From the NCBI GenBank assembly GCA_004794655.1, contig SMMW01000551.1, positions 868,001 to 932,000 of the forward strand: DNA of 64,000 nucleotides, given 5' to 3'. The notes beneath the pieces are model-generated. The model was not told the DNA's origin, made no database searches, and was given only the letters and a program-made list of their open reading frames with translations. Position 1 is the first letter of the stretch; every line of letters starts with the position of its first letter. Of the stretch, positions 22,664 to 33,650 are shown one piece after another. The stretch comes from Marisa cornuarietis. Lineage: Eukaryota; Mollusca; Gastropoda; Architaenioglossa; Ampullariidae. A program made the position numbers and the translations under genes.

Positions 22664-24300
22664 GAGAAGCGGGTAAAAATGCTTTTTCTTGGTCAACCGA
22701 CTGCTATAAGTACAGGTACTACTGGTCAGATTAAGTATGTCTTGCCAAATATCCGCCTCATGGACAAGATTTTCTCTGATATATGAGTTGCAGACGACAC
22801 GTTCACGGATCAAGATAATAAAAAAAACAGCGACTTCAACAGAATGTAAAACCACAGCACGTGGCACTACAATGGACACGGGTTGCCTTTCACAGTTTTT
22901 GTATTGCACACTGAAAGAAATATGTAGCAGACATGATTATTGTCCCGACTATAAATTAGAATCCTCTAAATGAAGCAGTCTCAACATGTTTGCATGGGTA
23001 GTGACACTGCACATTAACTGCAAATTTTCATCGAACTTTTCCACTGGCTTTATATAGATGCTTGGTTTTCTAAACGTTACTTAATTCTATTGACCATCAT
23101 AGGTGGAGCCAAAATGGCGGACCCTTTAGTAGCATTCTAGCTGCGGGGATACTAGCCGTGAAAAAACTCAGCTCTAAGAGACAGACCCCACAATAAAACT
23201 GATCACCTTATCAGACCGACATCATCATAAAGCTGATGTTGAACTCAGCTCGTGAGGAAGTAGTCGGGGCAGAAGCCTGACTGGCTATAGTGTTGTCAGA
23301 CGTCTGTCCTCGCGAAAATTAAATTGTAACTTTACCTTCCAACTGTTTAGAGATAAGAAAAGAGACCTTGCAGGATGAATGAAGAGGCTATGTGGGCAGG
23401 GCCAAGTATGCAGTGAGAACCGTTACACATTACCCATGTTCGACAAAACCATCACAGTACACAGCCCCACACATCTGGCAAAACCATCGCAGTTCACAGA
23501 CCCACGTGTTTAGCAAAACTAATACAGTACACAGTCCGACCAATGTGCTCAAGACAACAGTCCTGACCAAGCAAGGGAACACCCAGACCCTACAAGAGAG
23601 AAGGATGCTGGACCGACAGCAAGAACAGTCACGAGTGATGAACAACTATTTTGGAAAAATAAGGAAAAGACTAATAAAATACAGGAAAGGGCAGTGAAGA
23701 TCTACTGGGGTCTGAGCAGTATGGGCTTGAGAAAATGAGATAGGGGAGCGGAACTGTGTGAGACAGCAAGGCCTCCACTATCTCATATGATACGGTAGCT
23801 ATACACACAATGGCGGCTGAGAATGTTTGTCACAAAGCAGATACATCACTGTAGCTGAGATAGACGGAAAGATGCACGCGTGAAGAAACGACTTAAAACT
23901 AAAAATGTCGGTAAGATGGCTTATGGTTGGCAAGATGGTAGGTACCATTATTTAATATTTCCCGTCCACGGTGATGCGTGGGCTAGGCCACTCAGCCATC
24001 TTGCTGTGCGCCGCGGACTCGGCTTCTGTCACACTGTCAGCTGCTTTCACAGCTAGAGAAAGGGCGAGCTTGTGAGGGCTGGGGACGAATCGACATGGAG
24101 GGTGAGTAGGTGAGTGGCTGCGAAGGATGTAGAAGGGGAATGGAAGCATCAATTTCCATTTTCAACTGGATATTGTTGGTAGCAGTCGGTAAGGCGAAGG
24201 GTCGTGCTTCATATTTCCGCGATGCCCCGGGGGTCTGGCGTGCGGGGTGGTGGCGAGAGGTTTATGAGTTTCGTTTTCGTTATTAACGATTTTTGAGTGA
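22664..24300. other. No recognised gene
   Basis: Unique sequence. Isolated ATGGCGG words occur at 23114 and 23812, a possible YY1-like core, without other promoter signs. The 23392-23697 plus frame has repeated ThrValHis-like words from short repeats (ACAGTACACAG, ACAGTTCACAG) and is not a recognised protein. Confidence 0.35.
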
Positions 24301-24380
24301 TTCGCTCCTGTGCGCAGTGCCTTTATGACGTCGCACTTCAGAGTCGTGTGCAAAGGGCTGGTGCGCATGCGCACACGCAT
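24301..24380. promoter_or_regulatory. CRE-like plus NRF1-like site cluster
   Basis: ATGACGTCG at about 24325-24333 resembles a CRE. GTGCGCATGCGCAC at 24361-24374 is a perfect 14-bp palindrome matching NRF1. Two such sites within 50 bp suggest a promoter or enhancer, but no first exon is identified. Confidence 0.3.
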
Positions 24381-24597
24381 GAATGGAAGTGATAGAATAT
24401 GACTGGCCTGTTATTGTGGTAGTCACACAATCTGCTATGGTCATTAGACACAGGTCTGTGGAGGCTTTCTGCTAGACAGAAATTGGATGTCTGGCTTTTA
24501 AATTCGCTCCTAGCTTGTGCGGTTCTTCATTAGCGGTACAACGACAGTTTGTACTAATTCACAGAGCTCATGCACTTTCATATGGAGTTTTGTAATG

Positions 24598-24598
<1 letters not shown>

Positions 24599-24683
<85 letters not shown>
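24599..24683. repeat. (TC)n(CA)n compound microsatellite
   Basis: A short TC run changes directly to a long CA run. Confidence 0.98.
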
Positions 24684-24687
<4 letters not shown>

Positions 24688-24791
24688 TAAAAAAAAGACT
24701 GAAAATGACTCGTTTCTCTAATTGTCATACTCTCAGCTGTACTTAGAGCCAGGTTAGTTGATGTCCGCCACAAATATTACTCTCATAGTCG

Positions 24792-24849
24792 TCGTCATAT
24801 TCTCATCCCCTGAAAAATTGCAAAGTTTCATCGGATGAGAATATGACGA
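24792..24849. repeat. Perfect 17-bp inverted repeat (hairpin)
   Basis: TCGTCATATTCTCATCC (24792-24808) is the exact reverse complement of 24833-24849, with a 24-base loop. AAATTGCAA occurs both in the loop and just after the right arm. The hairpin lies upstream of the retroelement tail at 25085-25242 and may be part of that element. Confidence 0.85.
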
Positions 24850-25084
24850 GGAAATTGCAACACGCACTGAAACTCTTAATGCTCTTTTCCTGAAACACGT
24901 TTTTCTTCCGCGTTATTTTCAGCAAGTATTTGTATCACTATGTCATGTTGTTTTTATGTTCAATTTTATGTTTTTATCTCTCAATGTTATCCTTTAGATG
25001 TTATGTTCATGCTTGTGTGTGGTATTTTCTTTTTCTACCTTGTATTTTTGTCTGTTGCAATGTCTCTGTATAATTGTTTGTTAA

Positions 25085-25188
25085 TAAGTTTGGTCTTTGT
25101 TTGAACATGGTTTCTGTGTCAATCTTTTCTTTTTGGAAAGCGCATTGAGTCGACTCTAGGGTTGAAAATTGCGCTATATAAATCTACT

Positions 25189-25241
<53 letters not shown>

Positions 25242-25242
25242 T
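25085..25242 (+). mobile_element. 3' end of a non-LTR element, hairpin plus (CAT)n tail
   Basis: GCGCATTGAGTC to ATTGCGC spans 25140-25174 (35 nt) and is followed by TATATAAATCTACTTT and seventeen CAT units (25191-25241). The order and spacing match 2965-2999 and 32364-32398. T-rich 3' UTR-like sequence precedes it, perhaps from as far as 24880. No RT frame is readable upstream. Confidence 0.7.
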
Positions 25243-25560
25243 TTTATCCCACTCTTTCTATCCCGTTCTTTTAGTTACACTCATTCTGTCATGTTCTGTC
25301 ATGCTCTTTCTATCATGCACTGTCATGTTTTTTTCTGTAATGTACTACGATTAATATTCTGTTATCATGTTTTATTGTAGTCTATCATGTGGTGTAATGT
25401 TCCTTCTTTCAAGTTCTTTGTTTCTGATTAATTATGTTTATTCTATCATGTTATCAATTTTTCTGTCATGCTCTATATGTTCTATACTTTTATCGCATTT
25501 TTCTTTTCCTCCTCGAACTTTCTTTTTTTTTTCTTTCTCTTTTTTTTTTTGTGTGCTGTT
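25243..25560. repeat. Degenerate TCATGTTCT-type tandem and T/C-rich tract
   Basis: Words such as TGTCATG, TATCATG and GTTCT recur irregularly between 25250 and 25490. T-rich runs follow at 25518-25552. This looks like an old simple-sequence expansion. Confidence 0.5.
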
Positions 25561-26669
25561 TCTCGCATTCATCTGAGCGCAGTAAAATCGCTGAACAGTC
25601 GTTATTTGTTCGTTCAAGTCACGCGGGGGTGGGTTTCATTATTTCGTTCCGGCTCTCTGACTCTGTTACAACACTTGTTTCTGACAGGTGAGCAGATATC
25701 TCTTCTCACCTGTGTAGTTTAACATGGCGAACTTGGGGGTGGGCAGGAAAAAGGAGCAGGCTGGTTAGCCTATGTAGATGAACACCCCAGCCATTCTCCA
25801 CCGACAACACCTACCTATCAATCCACTTCAGTTTTTCTTGGCCTGTAATTAACTCGACTGTCAGCTCTCCGACAGAGTTGTGGGTGGTACCCAGACGACA
25901 TGTCGTCTGACTCAAGACCCCCGCTTGATTTCCAAGCAATCATGCCCACATCTCCGTACTGTTGTCGCTCTCTTTGTCCTGGAGCGGGGCCTGCTATTCA
26001 GTTCTGATGTACAGGAAGGAATCTAGGCCCCTCTTTCTTGACGCCGACCGCCCGATAAGGCCTGCAGTTGAATCCACCCTGACAGTGTGTTTAGGGCCTT
26101 CATTTATCATAAAAGCCCACAGAAGTCCTCCACAGACAGACTGACAATAAATACTTTCTACGCGCACAGTTTATAGCAGATATCAAATTTCGTGAAATTT
26201 GCCCCAGACCTCTTTCAAAAAAGCAACAAAGAATTGAATGTCATTTTGAGAACCACATTAACCTGTTTTTGTCAGTGTGTCGGAATGACTTCAGATTCGG
26301 GTGGGACCTGTGTTATTTGTTTGTACTTGAAATGTAAAGAAAAAAATTAGGTGATAACAAAAATAAAAAAATCAGCATGCATGCGGTTGAAAAGAAAGAC
26401 TTTCTATCTGAGCTCGTCTCGCCTGAACAGCGGCGTCTCCAACGGTAGTTATTGTCTACCTCCTCGCACGTCTGAGCTGAAACAACATTTGGCCTCGACG
26501 CCGGATAATGACGTGGAGGTGCGAAAGTTTTCAGTCACTTCATGGACGACTAGCCCCTCTCCATGCGTCCAGCTTTACATTCAGCACAGTTAATCTCGTC
26601 ATATCACGTCTGAGACAGTAAAGATGTAAAATACCTCTGGCTTTAAAAAATTGTTTTTCCAGTCGGTCA
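25561..26669. other. No recognised gene
   Basis: Unique sequence. The 26380-26560 part is mixed in composition and CpG-containing and could be a regulatory block, but there is no direct support. Confidence 0.35.
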
Positions 26670-26921
26670 GGGGTTAGTTGCACAACACATTTCTAATTTT
26701 AAACACTTTTAGGCCTTAACTCTATTTAGATAATTAGTTTAAAGTGCACACCACAATTTTAGAATTTTTAAAACTAAAACTGCTTTAAGTAAGATAAAGT
26801 TGTTTATTAAGTCTGACTTTCCGTCCTGTCAGTACAATTTTTCGTATGTTTTTCTGCAATGCATCAAAATGGCTAAGAAGAGATTTTGCTTCTTTAGAAC
26901 AGTTTTCAGGTTTAGAAACGT
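26670..26921 (-). mobile_element. MITE family M1, second copy, one end lost
   Basis: It starts GGGGTTAGTTGCACAACA and follows the reverse complement of the 31601-31860 element almost throughout, including AAAGTGCACACCACAATTT, AAACTAAAACTGCTTTA and GTCCTGTCAGTACAATTTTT. It breaks off at TTTAGAAAC (26919), where the other copy continues into its TTGTGCAACTGG terminus. So one inverted end is missing or replaced. It is non-coding. Confidence 0.85.
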
Positions 26922-27344
26922 GGGCCCAGAAATGGCGCAAACTACAATTTAGGAAGAGGAGGGGGGGGTAGTTTCTTATCACTTGTCGAGCAGTTTTGTT
27001 CAAACTTGTGTTATTTACTATTTCCTCATTCATTCATTCATTTTTATTCCATCCATCCATTCATCCATCCATTAATCCTTCGTTCTTTCTACTCCGTGTA
27101 GTGGCAGGTGACTTGAAAAATGCGTGGGCCAGCAAAGTTTCTGACTGACTGACACACCTGACACTAGTGACACGCACACTCCTTCACCTTCACCTGTCGG
27201 CGTACTCTGTTCTGCGATCGAACATTTCACCTCCGTTTTCTTTATGGTCTATCTTATGTCAAGTAGTATGTGGGAGACGAGCACAAAAAACAAGGTAAGT
27301 TTGAAATGTAGTGGAGTTTTACAAAAGGTGAGTTGGAAGTGCCT
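26922..27344. repeat. Mostly unique; (CATT)n and (CCAT)n at 27026-27073
   Basis: Two short tetranucleotide blocks, (CATT)4 and (CCAT)n, lie next to each other. No gene is recognised elsewhere in the stretch. Confidence 0.6.
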
Positions 27345-27345
27345 G

Positions 27346-27419
27346 CTATGGTGGCATGGTAGAAAACGTGAGAACACGTAAACTACGGTGGCGGGGTAGA
27401 AAACATGAGAACATGTCGA
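27346..27419. repeat. 37-bp tandem duplication
   Basis: Two copies, starting CTATGGTGGC and CTACGGTGGC, share GGTAGAAAAC and GAGAACA-GT. They differ at a few bases. Confidence 0.85.
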
Positions 27420-27744
27420 CTTCTCGTCTGACAACCAGACAAGAGCAAGAATCCACTTACCACAAAGACTCTGCCCTTTTGTCGACTTTGTGCCCCATAA
27501 AGAGTACTGTTCCTCTTACTTTTCCCTTCCTCTGTGCACTTAGTTCATGTTTTTGTTATGGTGTCATCTGTTCGCCGAAGCTTATATTTCTTGTTTGATT
27601 GACTGCCAGTTCGTTTGTAGTCTTTCATGTGTAGTATATTGAGCTCGAATCCACATGGGGAATGTGTTTAATAATTTATTTTGTATTATTATTACTACTA
27701 CTAAAAAAGGGATGAAACATCGAAAGATGGGAATTGTTTTTACT

Positions 27745-27747
27745 TGA

Positions 27748-27839
<92 letters not shown>

Positions 27840-27841
27840 AA
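27745..27841. repeat. (GAAA)n microsatellite, 24 units
   Basis: A pure GAAA run, with its purine strand on plus. It yields false Phe/Leu/Ser frames on the minus strand. Confidence 0.98.
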
Positions 27842-28061
27842 CTGGAAGTGGTAGCCATGAATCATAATGCAAAGATTTTTTTCCAAGTTTACTTGTGCTT
27901 TATACATTAGCTTCCATACATATATATTCACAGTATACATTATACAATATAAGTTTCCAGAAGTGTGCACGCACAAAAAGATTCAGGTGAGGGGATTAAC
28001 TGTATCTTTTTCTTTTGCCCTCATGTTCTTTTCCGATCTCGCTATCCCCCGCGTACTTGTC

Positions 28062-28504
28062 AGCTACAGCACAGCTAGTACACCATAGTTTGTAGCTACA
28101 GAGCATCTAGTACCTTATAGTTTGTAGATACAGCAAAGCCAATACGATCGTTTGTAGATACAGAACAGCTAGCACACCATAGTTTGCAGCTACAGCACGC
28201 CTAGTATACCATAGTTTATAGCTACAGAACAGCTAATACACCATAGTTTGTAACTACAGAACAGCTAGTGCATCATAGTTTGTAACTACAGAACAGCTAG
28301 CACACCATAGTTTGTAGCTACATAACAGCTAGTGCATCATAGTTTGTAACTACAGAACAGCTAGCACACCATAGTTTGTAGCTACAGAACAGCTAGTACA
28401 TCCCAGTTTGTAGCTACAGAGCAGCCAACACCATAGTTTGTAGCTACAGCACAGCTAGTAGACCATGGTTTGTAGCTACAGCACAGCTAGTATACCATAG
28501 TTTA
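28062..28504. repeat. 32-bp tandem array, about 14 copies
   Basis: The unit contains AGCTACAGAACAGCTAGTAC followed by ACCATAGTTTGT. Most unit junctions create the perfect 10-bp palindrome TGTAGCTACA. Copies differ by scattered substitutions (for example GTGCATCATAG against GCACACCATAG) and a few short deletions. No frame is conserved, so this is a minisatellite. Confidence 0.95.
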
Positions 28505-29300
28505 TTCATAGACAGGCCTGCTGTTATTCCTCCCATTTTTCTCCACCACCCTCTTCCCCCTCCCCTCTCTTTCCTCCTCCCCTTCCTTGCCTGTCTACCC
28601 GCTGCTTGTGCTGTTCCGGCGCCGACAGTCCTCAGTTGTGGGCCCATGCAGAATTTTTATGATGGCTGTGACTGCTGTTGTATTCGTTGATGTTCATCGT
28701 TCTTTTCATTGCTGTGTAGTCTTTAGCTGCATGCTACGGTTAGCTGCATAGCGAAACCAGACACCCAAGCCGTCTATAGACCACTTTAGCAGTTTTCAAA
28801 GGTCAACGCGAGTGACAAACGGGGCGAGGGTTGAAGGGGGTTAAGATAAGTTTCACACTGTACCACGATTACAACTCATATACACCTGTGATTATTACCA
28901 GCGGGGGGCCACAGACAACTTGCTACCTACTTTAGTCCATCTCCTGATCAGGCGGCGGCTTCAGCTGTATAAAGAGGGCGAAGGGAGCGTTGTAAGCATA
29001 ATGTAAATAATGCAGCCGAGCTTTACTGCAGGAAAAATCATCCTTCTGTACCTAAATTAATGTGTGATCACCAACTGGTAATAAATAATACACGAAAATT
29101 AAAAACATTTAGTTGACAGTATGCTATCACTAAGAAATAAATAAATAAAGCCATGAAAAGTAACCAAAAAACCCCATCATTTTGATGTAAAAGAGATATT
29201 TCTAGATTTCCAAACTATTAAAGGAAATCTACACAACCAATAGTACATACCCGTATAAACACAATATTTGCCCATCCTGCCACACAGACATGCGAGCGAG
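28505..29300. other. No recognised gene
   Basis: A C/T-rich stretch at 28525-28600 is followed by AT-rich unique sequence. I see no exons. Confidence 0.4.
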
Positions 29301-29309
29301 CGCACTCAA

Positions 29310-29342
29310 GCGCGCGCGCGCACACACACACACACACACACA
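29310..29342. repeat. (CG)n(CA)n compound repeat
   Basis: Five CG units run directly into eleven CA units. Confidence 0.95.
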
Positions 29343-30589
29343 ACAGAGAACGAGAGAACGGCCATTTAGTCAGGTGACAGACTGATGGCAATGCTTTTTT
29401 AATGCCCAGTTAGATGCAGAAATGTGTTCATGCTCATGAATACAGATGAAGAAAAGGCTATAGTCTGCATTTTGACTCTCGACATAGGAAATGTACACTG
29501 TCTACACAGTCTGTCGGCAGCATTTTGCGCTGCTCGCCTTTGCCATGCCCACGTCATTCCGCCTGCGCCCTGTCTGCCCCCAACTTCCTGTTGCACGCGC
29601 GCAAAGTAAACCGCCGTCATGCGGCACGCGCCGGTAAGGAAAGCAGCTGGCGTACAATGGTCAGAATTGATGTCCTCATCAAGGCCATCGCCTGCACCGC
29701 GCACCCAGCTTGTTTTCGCTGCACAAACAAGCTTCCGCTACTGTATACAACATGTCTTCAGTGCTTGTGTGCATGGTTTGCCTCCCCTATCACCTTGCTT
29801 TTCTCCCTTGCTACTTCAAAACTGCCTCGTTCTGACTGCATATAAACTCGGGGCTAATAACTGACACCTTCTTCCGAAGAACAACAAGACAGTCGTGACA
29901 GTTGTCCACATGCCCAGCCGGTCATATCTGGCAGAGGTCCACACTCCTGTCACGTGACGCAGGCAGCGTCTAGTTTGTTGTACACTCACCTGGCAGCCTT
30001 TCCTCGTGTGCAGAATTTGTTATACTCCTGGGTGAGCCCTCGTACGTTTAACCATTCATAGTTTGGGGTTAGTCTTTATTCTCTCATTTAAGTCCCATCC
30101 TCTGTGTACAGCAGACAATTGGGAGACACGAAGTGTAGTCTCGTTACTTTTTAATTTTTCGATCGCTCCTAAGCGATGTTGACGATAGCATGAAGTGAGA
30201 AATTTTGATGCTGAAAATGGCGGAGTGGGAGACAGAAGATAACTTTTAAAAAATGTATGTTCTTTACCTAAATAGCGGCCAAAGACCATGACGTAGGAAC
30301 ATAATGTTTAAACTATCCCGCTACATTATTCTAAAAATTATTTGCAATAATGTAAAATTAAAGAAGTTGAAGGTAGGAGGTCACGGTCACAAGAAAACCG
30401 TCTCCAGTTCTTTCTGATCCCCCCTTCCCCCCATTATTTGTGATGCCAGAAGATCAGAGACTGCGAGCCAGTGAGGCTGGCTGGAGAAACACACAGCTCG
30501 GGCTTTTCAGAGGAAACGCAAGTATTTGATTTGACAGAAAATGATTTACCCCGTGCATAAAAGAGAGCAAAGCAGTCGGTCCGTATAAA
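29343..30589. other. No recognised gene
   Basis: The 29500-29720 part is CpG-containing with overlapping frames on both strands and no recognisable domain. An AAAATGGCGG word occurs at 30216. Nothing else is notable. Confidence 0.35.
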
Positions 30590-30980
30590 GCTGCCCCCGT
30601 ATCTCCCGCCTCAAGTCGCCTGCGGCTGAATTTACACAGCAGGCTAAACAGCTGCTGTGCAATAAATTCCTAATTTTCTTCAGACCAGATCTCATTATAG
30701 GCAAAAATATTATCCATTTCTTTTTCTGGGTTGGGCGCTATCTCTGCTTGTTTTGCGCTGTGTGTGTTTGGCGGTGGGGCGGTCGCTTGATAGACGCCGA
30801 GATTTATTCTTCTTCCGATTACGCGCAGTGGCTTCTCCTCCTCCTCGCGCTCGTCGTGGCGCGGCGATTAGACGTTTATTTAGTGCGTGATGAGCGCCAA
30901 CGACTGCACGCGCCCTGCAAGCACCACAGCGACGACCGGACCGGCGGCAAGCGTGCGGCTCTCTCTCCTCCGACAGAACA
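30590..30980. promoter_or_regulatory. CpG-dense, non-repetitive block
   Basis: CpG dinucleotides are packed between about 30770 and 30960 (GATTACGCGCAG, CGCGCTCGTCGTGGCGCGGC), unlike the CpG-poor flanks. The adjoining part holds AT-rich homeobox-like words (AATAAATTCCTAATTTTC). Open frames exist on both strands but look composition-driven. This may be an unmethylated CpG island or an enhancer; no transcript structure is visible. Confidence 0.3.
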
Positions 30981-31290
30981 ACAACAACCTCTGGCCGCAC
31001 TCTCACTCTCACACGCACGCTCTCCTACAGAGAAACCCAAGAACACATTTCATGCCAAGAAATGCTGCTGTGACATACAATGCCCCCATACAGTTCACGT
31101 GACATAAAGGTGGCAGTCACAGGTACTGTGTGTGTAGACTGCGAGGTAGTCGTGTATGTCCTGAGCGTGGGTAGATTATGACCCACGTGGCGGTTGATAT
31201 AAAAACCAATGAAAGCAATGAAAGAAATCGTTGAAAAATTTTTTGTTTGATATTGATATTCACCATGTTACACATCAGCAAAGAACCAAC

Positions 31291-31292
31291 GA

Positions 31293-31380
<88 letters not shown>
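31291..31380. repeat. (GAAA)n microsatellite, about 22 units
   Basis: A pure GAAA run in the same orientation as the one at 27745. Confidence 0.98.
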
Positions 31381-31381
<1 letters not shown>

Positions 31382-31600
31382 CTGAAACATCTACTGCTGC
31401 AGTGGCATCTCATTTATCTCGTTTGAGCAATTTTTTTCCACTACAATATCTACACTTAGGAAACTGTCTTTAAAAGTCTAGTGGATGCAGTCTTTTTCTA
31501 ATATCAATATCAGCCATCAGGATAATTATTGTCTTTTTAGACTAAAGGTTGCAATTTCTATAACAATATCTGGAATTAGGAAACTGTCTTTAAAGGCCTA

Positions 31601-31860
31601 GGACCAGTTGCACAACATGTTTCTAAACCTTAAAACTGTTCTAAAGAAGATTAATCTCTTCTATGCCATTTAGATGCCTTGCACAAAAGCATACAAAAAT
31701 TGTACTGACAGGACGGAAAATCAGACTTAACTTTATTTTATGTAAAGCAGTTTTAGTTTTAAAAATTCTTAAATTGTGGTGTGCACTTTAAACTGATTAT
31801 CTAAATAGATTTAAGGCTTAAAAGTGTTTAAAATTAAAAATTTGTTGTGCCACTGGCCCC
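31601..31860 (+). mobile_element. MITE family M1, complete copy (260 bp)
   Basis: The left end GGACCAGTTGCACAACA and the right end, read in reverse, GGGGCCAGTGGCACAACA are imperfect inverted repeats. Weaker pairing extends further inward. TA dinucleotides flank the element at 31599-31600 and 31861-31862, the target duplication typical of Tc1/mariner transposons, although other TA-using superfamilies are possible. There is no transposase frame. A second copy in opposite orientation lies at 26670-26921. It interrupts a unit of the 62-bp array. Confidence 0.88.
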
Positions 31861-32153
31861 TAGTCGATGCAACCTTTTTAATTAACAAGATCTGTAATCC
31901 AGGAAACTCTTTAAAAGGAGATGTGCAATTTTACGAACAATATCTGCCCTCAAGATACTATCATTAAAGGTAAATATCTGCCCTCAAGATACTATCATTA
32001 AAGGTAAATATCTGGCCTCAAGATACTATCATTAAAGGTATGATAGATGCATTGTTTCTAATAACAAAATTTGCCCTCCCAGTCTTGTGGGAAGACTTTT
32101 TTTTCTTATAACAGTATCATCCCCCCAGGAAACTGTCGTTAACGGTCTAGTGT

Positions 32154-32440
32154 TAACCTAAACTGTGGAACGCTCTGCCATCGTCATTGTCCACCATCAC
32201 CTCACCAACCACGTTCCGAAAAAGACTGAAGACCCATCTGTTTATTTAAGACGGACTTAAACTTAAACAACCAAGCAACACTTGTGTCTTTATTTTTTAC
32301 TTTCCTGGTGTTTATCTATTTATTTAATTTTTTTTCTTATTTTTTATTTATTTTGTTTTTGCTGCGCAATGAGCATTCTTCCGAATGGATACCTGCGCTT
32401 TACAAATGGACATCATCATCATCATCATCATCATCATCAT
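32154..32440 (+). mobile_element. 5'-truncated LINE 3' fragment with hairpin and (CAT)n
   Basis: A 29-codon frame including the stop (32163-32249) opens with LWNALPSSLSTITS and ends TFRKRLKTHLFI, the standard tail of LINE RT proteins. A short UTR follows, with the 35-nt GCGCAATGAGC...TGCGC hairpin (32364-32398), TTTACAAATGGA and ten CAT units (32411-32440). TAGTGT at 32148-32153 and at 32440-32445 is a candidate 6-bp target duplication. The surrounding 62-bp array unit continues across the insertion, which supports these borders. This links the hairpin tail directly to a LINE protein end. Confidence 0.88.
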
Positions 32441-32734
32441 AGTGTGTGCAACACTTTTTGCCTAATAAATTTCTAATAAATTTTCCTGCCCTCAAAATAC
32501 TTTCTTTAAAGGTCTAGATACAATGGTTTTCTTTAATAACAATATCTGTCCTCATGATATTATCTTTAAATGTCGAGTAGATGTAATGTTTTTTTCTAAT
32601 AGAAATCTCTGCCCTCAGGAAACTGTCTGGTGGGTGCATTTTTTTCCATCACATCTGCCCTCAGGATACAGTATTTAAAGGTAAAGTGAGTGCTGTGGGG
32701 ATTTTTTTTTTAAATAACCGTAGGAGGCTTATGC

Positions 32735-32965
32735 AAGATATCATTTTCCAAATTCTGGGTGAAAATTCACCCCCTCTTCCGTGTTAGAGAAGCACGCGTA
32801 CAAACATCATCATGCACAGGTCAAGGTCAACAACACTGACATAAGGATTGTACAAGGAGACGGTGACGTTGGCAAAGGATCAGCCAATGGAAGAGTGTAT
32901 AATGTACACGCATGACGTCGTTCTGTCTGTGGGGTTGTCTGTAGGCATTTATCGTGAGAACATAA
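32735..32965 (+). repeat. Dispersed repeat D, copy 2
   Basis: Shares TCCAAATTCTGGGTGAA, CATCATGCACAGG, GTCAACAACACTGACAT, AGGATTGTAC and CAGCCAATGG with copy 1 (12370) and, in part, copy 3 (45585). The region downstream (GTGAGAACATAAAGG) resembles copy 3's CTCGAGAACGGAATG stretch. Confidence 0.55.
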
Positions 32966-33439
32966 AGGAGGGCGGGTATGATATACTCCCGGAGTTTGTG
33001 GAATGGTGTTATTGTGCTTTATCTAGTCATCAGAACAATGCACCCTCACTAGACCATTCATGTTGTTGTTATTTTTTGTTAAGTTTAGACAACGTGTTTC
33101 TCACCCCTGCAAGTTATTATGACAACCGCCGCGGATCTCGTCCTTCTGCCTCAAAATGAAAAAAAAAATCATTAGGAGGTATCTTTCCCTGCATTTTCGC
33201 ATCATAAAAACCAGAGTTGAATGCGCATTCGTTGCGTCTGTTCGCACGCTGCCAAGTTTGGGAAATTATGGTTGAGAGGGCAAAGGTCGCACGGGGTCGC
33301 CTTGTTTTTCAACACTTGCAAGCTGCTTGTTCGCTTCTACGTTAGATTGAAAAATCGAAATCTATATGGAATGGCCTGCTGCAGCTTTCTCGCAGAAAAA
33401 AAACGCGCCCTCGCTTCTGAGTACCTGCACGACGCTGCG

Positions 33440-33650
33440 ATAAATCACTGAAGAAGGAGAGTTAATCTAGCGAGATGAAAGCTGGAGCGTGGCTGAGGCA
33501 ATTATCGACGGTATTATCATCAGCTTCTCCATTAGCATGCTCACAGCCGTCCTGTTAGCCTTTCGGCGTCTGGTGTCGCAGAAACAGCGTCTTGGACGAT
33601 TTGCCGGCGTTGTGCGTGGCGCTGTTTGTGGCAGAGGCAGTAGTAAGTCT
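33440..33650. promoter_or_regulatory. Candidate conserved non-coding block
   Basis: Mixed-composition unique sequence with GGCAATTATCGACGG and TTCTCCATTAGCATGC homeobox-like cores near 33497-33542. A 77-codon GTG-started plus frame overlaps it and a minus frame opposes it; neither is recognisable. This is a weak call. Confidence 0.2.

Larger units (their letters stand above)
31439..32710. repeat. Decayed tandem array, about 62-bp unit, split by two insertions
   Basis: Diverged units share the order AATATCTGCCCTCAGGA, ACTGTCTTTAAAGGTCTAG, TGGATGCAA, TTTTTCTAATA. Units are readable at 31439-31600, 31861-32147 and 32446-32710. A fresher 36-bp triplication (ATCATTAAAGGTAAATATCT core) sits at 31964-32040. 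The array is interrupted by a MITE (31601-31860) and a LINE 3' fragment (32154-32440), and the unit sequence resumes after each. Confidence 0.75.

Noticed and set aside
24094..24106. Tiny first coding exon ATGGAGG|GTGAGT
   Set aside because: The donor is good, but a five- to seven-base coding exon cannot be supported without a transcript.
27582..27976. FLSFFLSFF-type membrane-like frames
   Set aside because: They arise from the (GAAA)n repeat; the same holds at 31117-31473.
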